A stretch of 47,465 nt of DNA, taken from the NCBI GenBank assembly GCA_004565275.1, contig SDOX01000008.1:9014-56478 (forward strand). Direction: 5' to 3'. Source of the DNA: Nannochloropsis salina CCMP1776 (taxonomy: Eukaryota > Sar > Eustigmatophyceae > Eustigmatales > Monodopsidaceae). Position 1 is the first letter of the stretch, and every line of letters starts with the position of its first letter. Under the pieces are notes generated by a model. It worked only from the letters and a program-made list of their open reading frames with translations, made no database searches and was not told where the DNA came from. This document shows, in pieces, positions 21,792 through 33,432 of this stretch. Position numbers and translations under genes: made by a program.

Positions 21792-23932
21792 ATGAAACGG
21801 AAAGCATATAAGTTGAACGCTTTATTGGCACTCTCCGGGAATTCAAGAGAGCAAGACGAGGGCCGAAAAGGGACCGTGGCCGATGGCGGTGACATCAAGC
21901 TGCAGAAAGATAGTAAGGAGAATGGGGTGCAGGAAGAGGACGAAAGGGACGTTGATTCGTGTAAGGAGGTGAAAGCTGGCCTAGGGGTGTTTACAGATGC
22001 AAGAAAGATAAGGGAAGCGGAAGAAGGCAAGGGAGGCCTGCGGGGGCGGGAAACGAGAGAGGGAGCAACCGTTCTGTCAGCAGGAAAAGAAGCCGCCTTG
22101 TCCACAATGGAAAGCAAGAAAGCTTTGAGAGCCAGCCTCTGCAAAGACAACCGAGAAGATAAAATGGCAGGAGGAAAGGGCAAGACGACCTACCAATTGG
22201 CTCAGAGAGGAGACCGACCGGCTCCGAGAGGTGGAACCTGCCTGGAATGCAAGACCAGCAAGGTACGCGACAAGATTTTGAAAGGGAAAGGACCTACGCG
22301 ATCTTCAAACGTTGGAAAGGAAGATAGTCAGGGGACAATTTGTGATCAGTCTGGTGTCAGGATACAGGGCAATCTCCGAGTGGCGCCTAAGGGCGATTTG
22401 GCACCATGGGGACATGAATAAAATTGCAAATGCAGTTCCATGAACGCTTGGAAGGGGGATGTGTGACAATGGAGTACAGCCGTCGTACAAAATCTTCAAT
22501 CGGCAAAAGCCGTCCTCATGTAGATACAAGCCGTCTTCATCCCCCTCAATCATCTTCCCTCCTCTTCCACTCCATCCTTGTTCTTTTGATGTTATCCAGG
22601 TGAAATGCGATAAAGTACAACCGCGATGCACTCGATGTGCCCGCCACGGCTTCCTTTGTATCCCCCAGACTCGAGGCCAGGGACGCCCGGCAAAGTGGAG
22701 GTAAGGAGCGAACGAAAAGGCAGCAAAGGAGGGAGGGAAGCATGTCGGCAAGGCGGTTCGTGTGCATCAACACAGGCAAACCACTCCAACAGAGGATTCT
22801 TCGAGCGTGGTAAAAGACGTCGACGAGATGTTGACGTTCCGTATCTCTTCCATGTCCCCCATGGCACGCTCCCTACACAGGATGTACCTGGCGGAGGACG
22901 ACACGATCCAGAAAGAAGGGGACCTGTGGAACGCCCACTCGAAAGCTCTCTTGCTGAGCACGGCACAAGCTCGGTCCAAGGCAGAGTCCATCTCGGCGTC
23001 GTCAGACCCTGTGCGTCCTGCATACCTCCCGCCGTCCGGGCTCCTCGGCGTGACCTCCACCACGCGTGGAATGTCTTTGCCAGCTTCCCCGCCTCTTCCC
23101 GCCTCGTTGAGCCCTCCTCTCTCCGATATCACGGGTGTTTCATCCTCCTTCCGTCCTCCTCACTCCCAATTTTCGTCCTCCTTCTTGACGCGGGGTTCGG
23201 GCAAGAGACAAATGCCTCTTCTTAGCGAGGTTCGTGTTCCCTGCCCTCCCTTCTCGCCTATCTTGCCTGACTGGAGATGCGAGGAATCTTGGGCCATCGA
23301 TGTTTTGCTACTTGTGGCCTGGTGCCTCTTTTTCTTGTCTCCCTCAGTCCTTCCTCCCCTCCCTTCCACAGGCGGAGGATCGTCTGGTGGCGGCCCGGTC
23401 GCTCAAATTCTTGAAGAGCGGGGATGCCTCCCCCTTTCCCCCTCCCCACCCTATCGTCGCCTCCACCTCTCGTCCCGTCCACCCCTCCTTCCCTTCCTTC
23501 GCTCCCGTCGCGGGGACCGTAGGCGCGGGGGACAGAAACAACTACCTCGGCAACGGCATGGGTGGCTATTACAGCCATGGCTACCCTGGCAACACGCAAC
23601 CAAATCGACCGTATTCCACACCCCTGCGGGATATGAGTCTTGGCACCACGGACAGGGTCTCCTTTCTCCCTCCCAACGACGCTTTCCTCGACCCCGTTCT
23701 TCCCCGCTGCCCTTCTTCGGCCCATTTTTCTACGCTGCAGCACCCTTTCCACATGGGGAAGCCAGTCACCCCTCCCTTTGTCCCGTCCATGGGTGCCCCT
23801 CCTTCCTATCCTCCCCTTCATTCGTCGTGGGCACCAGCACTACAGCCTGTGGGTAAATTTATGCCTGTCGGTGCCCCCATGGCTATTTCTGAATGGCTGG
23901 GGAATGGAAGGGATGGCTGGAGGCAACATTAG
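21792..23932 (+). CDS. Zn(2)Cys(6) transcription factor, copy 4
   Basis: Four predicted exons (21792-22262, 22600-22700, 22881-23229, 23372-23932) give 493 aa. The ATG at 21792 is the first in frame. A Lys/Glu-rich N-terminus precedes GGTCLECKTSK|VKCDKVQPRC, with cluster cysteines at 150, 153, 160, 167, 170 and 177, then IPQTRGQGRPAKWR. Exon 3 starts MYLAEDDTIQK and carries HSKALLLSTAQ. Exon 4 starts AEDRLVAARSLKFLKSGDA, the clearest form of the array helix motif. The C-terminus is rich in Pro, Tyr and Gly, with no PAS-like part. Copies 3 and 4 are the closest pair in the zinc cluster and exon-3 box, although the bZIP-like/PAS gene and 4 kb of non-coding DNA separate them. A nuclear DNA-binding role follows from the family. 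Confidence 0.8.
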
Positions 23933-24792
23933 AAGCAGCAGTCCGGGTTCCACGACAGGCTGCTAGCAGAATATCGACAAAGTATGGCATGATCGGCGGT
24001 TTTAGTAGTACCGCATGGGCACAGAGCCAGGCAGGTCGGCTGAGGTTCATAGCCGGGCCCTGGTCTCCTCGTAACCCCTTGCCGTGTATCCTAGTGCTTC
24101 TACAAGACAGTGCACACGAATGTTAGATTACACATCTGCACGCATGGATATCATCTATTGCGTAAATATAGAACAGTATGATGCTAAGGGACTTGGCTTC
24201 GTCGTACTCAGGAGAAAGATGGCTTGGGTTATGAATTCTTGTTAGATATCCCCGCCGACCCCGTAGTATCAAAGAATTTTCAACGCTATCAGGCGTCGAA
24301 TCTCCATTCGTCTTACAGCAATTTATTGCCACACCGCGTCCCTACATCTTGCATGTGTTTAACCACGGAAATTTCAAGTAGATGAGCATGCTACCGACTT
24401 TTCTTTTAGCAGATTCGGCATCCCGTTTGCGTTCCCCCCTTCTCTCTACCTAATGCCTTCCACGCGCGCTTCTTGTCTACAACCTCGAATTTCTATTTTC
24501 TTTTCTCAAGCTCTCTTGCACTCTTCATCTTTCTCTCAACTTGCTACCGTAGATTGCTAGCAAGACGCGTGTCCTGCTTTCCTGCTAACCCTAGGTTATG
24601 GCTTTCCCCATCTCTCTTTGTCCGGGCTGCTGACTGGCTTGTTGACCTGTTATAATTTGCTTCCTGCACACTTTACCTTCACTGCCTGTCACACATATTA
24701 TTTCCCCTTTTATTGTCCTGGAGACATTCTAAAATTTTATGCTGTACCCCCTATTCTCCTTTTTTCCCCTCCCGCATTCATTATCCACTATG
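23933..24792. other. Intergenic region between convergent genes
   Basis: About 0.86 kb between the 3' ends of zinc-cluster copy 4 and the LRR gene. It is pyrimidine-rich on the plus strand and carries only short chance frames. Confidence 0.6.
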
Positions 24793-26986
24793 CTAATGCT
24801 TGATACTGAAGTACGGAGAGTAAAGGCGGGCTTTCTTGTGATTGCCCTCGCCCTCTCCCACCATCATCGTTCTTTCCCTCCTTCGCCGCCCCTCTCTTTT
24901 GTCTGTTTCCTCTTCCTCCTCCAATATGAGATAACGACTGACGTATGATTGTGGTCGGACAATGGCCGGTGCATCAAGCCATGCCTCTCCCTCCCTCCCT
25001 CCCTCCCTCTCCCCCTCCCTCCCTCCCTCTTTCCTCACGCCGACCCGAGATTTTGTGACGCTGGGGGTAGAGAAGAAGCGAAGGGATGGATATAAAGAGG
25101 ATACGGCGGAGGGGGCGGCCGAGGACGAGGAGGGAGAGGGGGTACTACAAGATGGGAGGAAGAAGTCCGGAGGCACAGGTTTGATAGACTCGTCCTCGTA
25201 TTTTCTCTGACGCTCCCAATCCTGGAGAATAGCCTCTTGCTTCCACAGTTTATCGACCTTTGTCCTCACCTTCTGTCTCGCTGGGGTGCATTCCTCTTGG
25301 TCTTCCTTTTCTTCATTCTCTATATTTCCTTCTTGCTTTTCTTCGATCCACCATCCCCTTTCTTCCTCCTCCTCCTCATCCTCATCCTCATCCTCCTCAT
25401 CCTTTGCTTCTTCTTTTTCCTCCCCTCCTCCTTGTACTTCTATATGTCCTCCATAATTTCCTGGATCCTTATCTATTCCCTCGTTTTCTTTTTTATCTTC
25501 TTCTTCTTCTTCTTCTTCTTCTTCTTCTTCTTCTTCTTCTTCTTCTTCTTCTTCTTCTTCTTCTTCTTCTTCTTCTTCTTCTTCTTCTTTCTCGCCACTT
25601 CCTTCCATCACGTCCATCTTTTTCTCCCACCTTTTCTCCTTTTCCATCAACCACCCGCTCTCCTGTCTCTTCTCGCTTATTCCCTCATGGTCTTCAGCAT
25701 CTCTCTGCCGGAGCTCCCCCTCCTCCACCGCCGTCCATGCCAGCATCATCAATGAAGTTGAAGGCGACGAAGGAGAGAGGGTAGAAGGAGGGAGGGACGG
25801 GGAAGACACGACAATTATTTGTGAAGACGGGTGAAGGGAGGATTGCGTCGGGCGGGAAAGGAGGAAGAACGAAGGATGGTGAAGACGTAGGTAGGGGCCC
25901 AGGGTGGTGTTGTTGACGAAATTGCGACTGACATGCAGTTTCTTGGGGAAAAGGTAAGAAGACATGGGAGGAAATGGGCAGGGTGAGATTTGGAGATCGA
26001 GAAAAGGATACCAGGGCGATGAAATGGTGAAAAGGGTGATAATTTCTCTGCTTTTTCGGAGTTTTCACCAAGATACACTTCTTGAATCTCCCCGTTTTTG
26101 CTCCCCTCCTTACCTGCAAACTTGGAAACTCCGTCAAAATAGCCCTTATACCAGCTTCCTCCTCAAGCAAGTTATCTGACAGGTTGATTTCCTCCACTCT
26201 CATTCCTCCCTCCCTCCCTTCTTCTTTCCTTCCCGCCTTTAATGCCTCAAGTAAAGTTACGAGGCCATGGTCATTCAGCTGGGCTTGTGGTATAGAAAGA
26301 GTACGAAGGGAGGGAGAGAGGGCAAGGAGGCGACCGAGGAGGGAGGGTGAGGGTGTCCCTTCTTCAAGCCCAATGTCTTCCAAGGTCAGCTTGTTGAGAG
26401 TGCACAAGAAAGAATTCTCTTTCTCGTTTCGAAAAAGAGCCTTTGTTTCTCCCTCACCGCCAAAAGCGAGATCCAGGAGGGCCCCCAGGAGGTGATCGTC
26501 GCCAAGAGGAAGGCACGAAGGAGTAGGAGGATGAGCTGTGAATTGTTCATCTTCAATTTTCAGTTGGTTCGAAAGGCGTCGGTATCGATTCCCTCGGATG
26601 TGGAGAGTGCACAGGGAGGATAGATAGGGAGCATAACGGAGGAAGAGGGCGAAGGAGGAGGAGGAAAGAGTGAAGGAGTGAAGCGCGCCGGCCATGGTGT
26701 AAGTATGGTCATCGATCGCGGGAGCGACGAGAGGAAGAGTGCGAAGAACAAAACTCCCTTCCAAGAAGGTGATGAGATGAAGGAAAGGGCCAAGAGAGAG
26801 GGAGAGAAGAGAAGACCCACGAGAGGGGACTACGCGGGCAGGAGGTGACATAGAGTACGATTGTGAAGAGGAACCTTGAAAAGACGTGCATGGGAAATAA
26901 ATTCTGCTGTTACCACCCATTGAATGACAGCTGGGGAAGTTCTGTGGTTTTGAGTATTGGTGAAGGTAGAGGTCGAAATGAGCCAT
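24793..26986 (-). CDS. Leucine-rich-repeat protein with long acidic Glu run
   Basis: Two predicted exons (26986-26114 and 25941-24793) joined by a 172-nt phase-0 intron give about 673 aa. Ribonuclease-inhibitor-type leucine-rich repeats occupy roughly residues 150-310 (for example SLRTLSIPQAQLNDHGLVTL and VEEINLSDNLLEEEAG). The splice itself continues a repeat (SLQ|KLHVSRNFV), which supports the join. The C-terminal half is highly acidic and charged, with about 30 consecutive Glu near 409-439 encoded by a GAA repeat, then DEDEDEEEEEE and a helical stretch, RQKVRTKVDKLWKQEAILQD. LRRs of this kind bind other proteins; the partner and site of action are unknown. The start is uncertain, since ATGs near 26920 and 26850 are also in frame. 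Acidic LRR proteins such as the ANP32 family are a loose analogy in layout only. Confidence 0.65.
25496..25589 (+). repeat. TTC/GAA microsatellite, about 31 units
   Basis: A pure TTC tract on the plus strand reads as GAA, encoding the Glu run of the LRR gene. GAA/TTC tracts of this length can form triplex DNA and tend to change length. Confidence 0.95.
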
Positions 26987-27892
26987 AAAGCAAGGGAAGA
27001 GAAAGGCATTATCTGGTAGTGGGCTCAGGAAGCAGGAAGATTTCACTGCGATGAAATAGAACTGCAAATGTCTGGTCGTATCTCGAAGGGATGATGCATA
27101 GCGATCAAGCGTGATCTAGCAACGCGAGAAAAGGTAAAAGAAGTGGAGGAGATGAGGAGAGAATGGAAATTTGAATAGGGTGGAAGATGAGGTACCAAAA
27201 ACAGGCAACAGCACTATATTTAACACTCTGATAGTTTCATACCTGTTAAAGTAGATTTTTAACCAATTATTCACATGAAACCAATTATTTCCATGAAACA
27301 AGTAGAATAAACAGGAAGTGAGTGACTTTCATACAATAGTGATGTGAATTGACATAAGAATCTCAAATGGAAGAAGCTATGCCAAGGAAGGACCTATACC
27401 ATGGCTACCATTTTATTATATTGTTACCCATTAGCCTCTCTCTTCTCTTCGGTAAGCATATGATTCAAAAGGAGGCTACTTCGCCCTGGTCCATCGCCAT
27501 GAAAAGTGAGAGAAGGAGAGAGGAGGTTGATGAGGAGGGAGGAGTGGACATGTTCCCAGCCCGCTCCCGTCCACGGATCAAAATTTGCACGTATGCGCCC
27601 GTATTTGAATGAAGCGTACTGTCAGTTATGACATCATATATATACGTTCAGAATGAGGTGCACATGCTACTTCGAGGGATGAAACCTTGGGCAGATGGGC
27701 ACGTATTTCAGAATGCCGCTGTGTCGCAACCTCCATCAACCCGGAAGTGTCACTTCTAATAGACTGCATTCTCCATCCATTCTCATGCTTTGATCAGCAT
27801 CTCCTTTTCTTTCAGGTTTTAATTTCTTATTCCACACCTATCCGGAAGACGTGGTCGCTCTGGGTTTGTCACATCGAGAACATTTTGTATCA
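26987..27892. other. Intergenic region between divergent genes
   Basis: About 0.9 kb between the starts of the LRR gene and the large charged protein, so it probably holds both promoters. A plus ATG frame at 27367-27612 (81 codons, one hydrophobic stretch HGYHFIILLPISLSLLF) may be a short upstream exon or chance. The frame of the plus gene is open back to about 27795, behind an acceptor-like CTTTCAG near 27815, so a further upstream exon is possible. Confidence 0.45.
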
Positions 27893-30800
27893 ATGCAGCC
27901 TGAACGTCTCCTCGAGGTACGTTCCGTCGGACCTCCCGAACCTCCCAGCCTTCAATTCTCACATTCTATCTGTACAAATGCATAATGTGAAATGTTTTCG
28001 CTGAATAATTGATGTTCATATTCACTTTTCCTCCCCACTTCTCCTCCCTTACATCCTCCTCTCATCCTTAGGATCTTCATTCCCTTTATCAGCAGGGAAA
28101 GTACTCTCTTTTTTTTCAACGCCTCGCTCACCATAGCATAAACGACCGCTCTGCTTTACAAGCGACCTTGGAGAACTCCTCCACTACCTCCCTCTCCTCC
28201 TCTCTTCCTGTCCTATTTGCCCATGCACTTCGACGCTCTATCCCCTTCCTCGACCCCGCCTTAGATCAAACCCTCTCCTCCTTTTTCACCACCTCTACGG
28301 CCTTCTTTTTCGATGATGATTTTATCCTCACCCGTCTGGGAGGTTTATCTCGATCCTCTTCTTCCCCAGCTCTCCAAAGTTCGTCCCTTGCGCTCCCGAC
28401 TTCCCTTCTTGAGTTGATCCTTTGCCCAGCTTCTACTTTCCGCTTGCGCCGCTACGCCTTCCATTTCCTGTTTTCCCTTATCCAACACCCCGGCTACCTC
28501 TCTGCCCTTGTTCGTGCCTTCTTGGCCATAGAAGATGGCAAGGAAAAGGAGCAGAGCAGGGAAGAAGACTTCCTACGACAGCAGCTTCACGAGCTGTTTC
28601 GCGCACTTTTCACCCAGCAGTTGGCCACGGCGGAGCTGCAAGAAGGAGTGGGAGAAGTAGCGTGGAGGTGGATCCGGATGGTGGAGAAAGAGCAGAAAAG
28701 GCAGTGCAGGAGTGAAGGAAGACTGAAAAATGGTTCCTTCCCGAAAAAGAAGGAAGGCGAAAGGTATTTGCTGAAGGGCGTCCTTCCAGCAGAAATTTGG
28801 TTACTGTGTGAAAGAGAAAGGAACTATGAAACGTATCTGAGAAAATTATCCAGTACTTTGGACGGTGCAAATAAAAAGAGGAGAAAGAAGGAAATAGCGA
28901 AAGGGCTAAAGGGTGAAGGAGTCGAAAGACTGGAAGAAGGAGGGTGGGTCTTGCCATTGCGGCCGCATCGGGTGTGCGTGACGCACGGGAATATCGAATC
29001 GGTATTGCTGTCACGTGACGAGGAAAAGAAATGTGCGCCTGCTCCTCTCTCTACATTGTTGGAGCAACGAGGAAAAATTCATTGGGGACAAGCTGAGGTC
29101 CGAATGTCGTTCTTTCCTCACAACGGCCCTGCTCAAAGGGCGGAGGAGGAAAAGGTCCGTGATCGGAAAGGAAAGGACGAGGAGGAGGCAGGAGAAGAGG
29201 AAGAGGAAACAGACATTTTTTTGGCCTACCCCAAACTCAAGGGGGTGCATTTTTTCCCTTCCTCCGTATCCGCGTCCCTCCGGCCGACCATGACCTTCTC
29301 CTACGACGATGTCCCCATCCGGAATGCCCTGCTTGGTCCGTTTCCCCCATCTTGCCTTCCTTCCCTCCCGCCTCATCTTTGCTCTTCCTCATCTGTGGGC
29401 TCTCTTGCTTCCGATCGGAGCATTTCTCGCGTCGGGAGGCGGGGAAGGGGGAATGAGAGAGAGAGAGATACAGGAAGAGTCTCGTTCACTGTGGAGTTCA
29501 GGAGTCAAAGGAAAATGGAGGACCTTAGAGTCTTTTTGAATGGGAAGCTGCGGAAGCACCAACTTGAAGACGCCGACTTCGAAAAAAGAAACGAAAAAAC
29601 AAGGAGCCATCCTGAGGCGGAAGATGGAGAGCTACCGGAAATGCGGGATGGGAAGGAGAAGAAGGAAAAAGAAAATACCAAGGAGAACAATAGCGATCAA
29701 AAGGGCAGTAAGGGCGAAGCAAAGGATGGTAGCGCTGCTCGGAGAAGAAATGGTGGCGCATGGTCGCCCGAAGCCACGAGATTCATGAAAGCCTCTGTCG
29801 CTTCGACTCACGCAATGCTTCTCTACCTAACACGAGGAGGCCGGGGGGGGGTAGATGAAGGGCGGGTAGGGGGGAAGGAGTGTGGGAAAGATAGTGGGAA
29901 GAAATCCATTCTCTCTGTGCGGGATTTGATGGAGGAAGCGACTCAGGCCGAAGACGAGGGAGGGGAAATAGATGAATTTGATAAGGAAAGGAGGAACGGT
30001 GGAGAATGTCGCACTGAGAGAAAGCAAGTCGCCCGACCACTCAAGCCCCTCTTCATAAATCATGTAGCGCACACAAGTGAAGAATGGAGGCAAAGAGGGA
30101 AAGCGGGGGGGAAGCACGGGATAAGAGCGGGCCATGATACCTCAAGTGTGTTGGCAACGGAGGCCTTGGATGTGTTTGCGGGACTTGAAGCCGAAAGGAA
30201 AAAAGAGAGGTATAACAGCCAGGATGTGGCAGAAGAGAGGAAGGACACCAGTCAGGAACATGATACGGAGGAAGCGAGAAAGCAACCGACGACCGAAGGG
30301 CGGCACGATAATGTCTTTCGTAGAAAGGAGGGGCGATGCAGAAAGAATGGTGCCAGAAACCTGCTCATTCTGCCCTCCGGATGGGAAGATGGAAGCGAAG
30401 GAGGGCGGAAGGCAAGTGGTGGCATCAAAGCAAAAGTTTCCAATAAGTGTGTGGAGCTCGAGCATTCCCTTGCAGATAGGGGGCGACAAAAGAAGACCAA
30501 AAGGGAAAGCGAGAATAACGAGAAAATTCGGAAACATATGGAAAGGATAAAGGTAGACAAGAAAATTGACAGTAAAGGAGAAAATGTGACGTTACAAGGA
30601 GAAGAGCTTTTGACAGACGAAGTTGAGGGGAAGTCGACAAGACAAGGTGGAAGGGTCAAGAACGAAGGAAACGAAGCAGAAGACCACAAAAACACGCAAG
30701 TGAAACGTAGGTGTGAAGACAACAAATCAGGGAAAGACCGAAAATTTTCACAAAAGAAAGTGAAAGAGGCTTCGGAGACCATGACTGAGGATGAGGCAGA

Positions 30801-31161
30801 GCTTGAGGAAGGAATCTCGGGCGAGGCGGAGGTTGCTGAGAAACAAGACGGACGGAATGATAGCGAAGCACGTGCACGGCGTCGAGTGAGTACAGGAAGC
30901 AGTAATTCTCTCGCACCGAGACCTGTCAAGGTCTGCAAGCATGGGACTCCTTCTCAACAGACAGCAAATGCTGGTCCTTACAACCTCCCAAAACCCATAA
31001 ATAGCCGAGTTGCAGATAATATGAAAAAAATCGAGAGTTCAGCAGCGCCTGTCATGCTCAAAGCCCGAGCGACCGAGGCTTTCGCCGCTTGCGAGCGATT
31101 ACAGGTAGCGCTTGAGGCCTGGAAGGAAGTAGGGGAGTCGGTTCTGGCGTGTCTTGATTAA
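27893..31161 (+). CDS. Large charged protein of unknown function, about 1037 aa
   Basis: Predicted exon 1 (27893-27916, MQPERLLE) joins in phase to one long exon, 28072-31161. The coding-like frame before the ATG (TYPEDVVALGLSHREHFVS) suggests the real N-terminus could extend upstream through another exon. Residues about 1-200 are helical and Leu-rich (SLYQQGKYSLFFQRLAHHS; RLRRYAFHFLFSLIQHP), like an armadillo-type helical repeat. About 350-520 contain beta-like segments (GRVSFTVEFRSQRKMEDLRV). The next 450 residues are very rich in Lys, Glu and Arg and look disordered, and the last 30 form a helix (AFAACERLQVALEAWKEVGE). I recognise no family. Helical N-terminus, beta domain, charged linker and terminal helix is also the layout of meiotic chromosome axis proteins (SYCP2, Red1), but no diagnostic motif is visible. 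Confidence 0.7.
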
Positions 31162-33432
31162 GAGGATAAGGGAAAGGAGTCAGACGAGGTAGGAACGGAA
31201 AGAGAAGGAAGAAGAATGTGCTTGTGGGAGAAAAGAGAAAGCTCGACATTAATTTTTCGAATTTGTCGAGGATATGATACAAAAAGAGGCTTAAAGTGAC
31301 AAAATATAGTTCACTAAAGAATGTCTTCAAGGAACGCTTCATTTTGTAAGTCTCTTTCAAAAAAGACGCACAGCTCATAGCACAACTCCTCTCATCATAC
31401 TTCGCAACAAATGAAAAAAGAAGTGTATATTCCGCGGAAGTAAATTTATATAGAAAGGAAGGATGTGGATAGAAGAGGTTGACGTAAAAAGCTGGCCTTG
31501 TCCAGACAGATGAAAGAAGGATAAAATACTTGGACTCACGTCACAAAGCAAAAAATACATCCAAACATAGACACGAGCACACAGAAATACAAAAGGAGCG
31601 CACGCAGTCATATAATTGAAAACATGCGCACAAAAAATGAAATACTCAGGCGCAGGCAAATTACTCGTGTAAACACACCTGAACTGTCAGACAGACAGGT
31701 ACCCCCCAGTGCAACCACACGTATGAGACCGCACGTCTACGCACGAGAACACGCAGGAAAGTCTTTCTTTCCACAAGGGCATACAAGTCCGCAAGACAGA
31801 CACCTACAACCAGCAAGGCGTACGCATAGTCCCATACGTTTTTATACCACATAGCATTTACGGAACCACAGAGAGGCAAACAGACAGTACACACCCGTGT
31901 ACATTCACTTTCAGGTCCCTATATAGAAATGAATAATCTGAATAAAACGCTCAGGCTTTACATAAAGAGACAAACAAAGAGAGACAGACATTCAGCCAAA
32001 TTAAGAAACACAAAGCTCGGACACATACAAACTAACACACTTAATACACAGAGGTGTACAACATAGAGAGACATAAAGTGTATTATTCCGCCCAAATTCC
32101 TACACACAGTCACACACAAATATGATAGGCAGATGGTCACATCAGCACACAAAAGCAAACAAAACACAGAAACAAGCAAGCGTAAAGGGACAGATACAGA
32201 TACAAATACAGGTGCAGACGAAGGCCCTCAAAAACAGAGTTTACTAGTGCGAACTCCGACAAGGGCTTATTCTTACATAATAGTGAATAACTTACAACAT
32301 ACATTAAGACCACACTCCTACACACGCTTACACACACATGCACACCGATGCAGGACGAACAGAATTTCCAAAAAAAGGATAGACGGATCACACTTCCAGA
32401 CATACTACTGACATAGAGCAAGTAGGGATTCTAGCAAGAAGAAGAGTCGAGATTCCTTTGGCAAGCGTTGTAGGAAAAATGTTGGAAGATATAACCGACG
32501 ACATAATGAGAATATCAGGACAAGTTTTATGAAAGGACACGATAAATATGATAATTGAAGCGGTATCCTCAATCTGAGAAGTGTGACGATCTTAAGAGGA
32601 GGTTTTCAAGAAAGTGACTGCGACAATTGAATTTTACGATCGGTGTAGGAGTGGTCCCTCCAGATAGCATGTGCCGTCTGAATTCTCCCCGTCTTGGTGG
32701 ACAGACACCTGCTCTTGTCATTGCCATTGTGTATCGCACACAGACGTGTTCCGTACCATGGGCCTATGATGGTCCTCAGGTGGAGTTGAAGACTTTGAAC
32801 AATTTTCCCATTACCTGACTAAAACAAAAATTAGGGTAGAATTCAAAAGCCTCTCAAGCTTGCTTTGTCCTTTCTTCATGCCCGACCAAAAACGTTCTCT
32901 CAAGTCATCATCCAGATCGATTAATGCCTAAAACGTGTTCCACTCTCGTCATTTTTCATCCATCTCTTCATTCTTCTCTTTTTCTCTGTTCTTCTTCTTG
33001 GATGTCCGCTTTAAATGCACTTGCTGTCGGTTTCCATGGCATTGCTTCTTCCATTTCTCCCCGAGCTGGTCTCATAGTCTTACTTTGTCTTTCCTTTCCC
33101 TCTCTCCTCGCCGTTTCACTGAGTCCATTCTTCACACCTCCCTTTGTACCACCAAAAAAAGATAATAATTTTAATATCGTCAATCGATGAGATGCACCAT
33201 TCTCTTTCGCCTAGCGACCTGTGTACCGTCACAAGTGAGCACACCATAAGCCTATATGAAGCTGTGAGGCCCCTCTTCCTCCACTGACAATTTTTTTCAT
33301 GGGGAAAAACATCAAGGGAAGGACATCTACCATCTTCATTTTCTCCCCCTCTCTCTTTCATCTATCTTCCTATCTGGATTTTGAATAATAATGTATCAAG
33401 GCCTCCTTCTCTCCACTTCGGTCCATTTTCCC
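31162..33432. other. Intergenic region between convergent genes with A/C-rich block
   Basis: About 2.3 kb between the 3' ends of the large charged protein and the ATPase. Its middle (about 31520-32420) is strongly A- and C-rich on the plus strand, listed separately. An 88-codon ATG frame at 32924-33190 encodes a hydrophobic peptide (ALAVGFHGIASSIS...LLCLSFPSLLAVSLSPF) and may be a small membrane protein or chance. Confidence 0.5.
31520..32420 (+). repeat. A/C-rich low-complexity block with CACA and CAGACAGA motifs
   Basis: About 900 bp of degenerate ACAC, AGACAG and CACACA-type sequence on the plus strand, so the minus strand is T/G-rich. It is not a clean tandem repeat, and the frames it creates (Cys/Val/Leu-rich on minus, Thr/His-rich on plus) are compositional artefacts. 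Its function is unknown. Confidence 0.6.

Noticed and set aside
25237-25784. Two plus-strand frames with very long Phe or Leu runs
   Set aside because: They are antisense shadows of the GAA repeat in the LRR gene, which has coherent repeats and a phase-matched intron on the minus strand.
28168-31161. Starting the large charged protein at 28168
   Set aside because: That codon is TTG, and the frame continues upstream to a good acceptor at 28070-28071 that joins in phase to MQPERLLE.
31958-32421. Minus-strand Cys/Val/Leu-rich frames that look like membrane proteins
   Set aside because: They come from the T/G-rich complement of the A/C-rich block and have no conserved features or gene structure.
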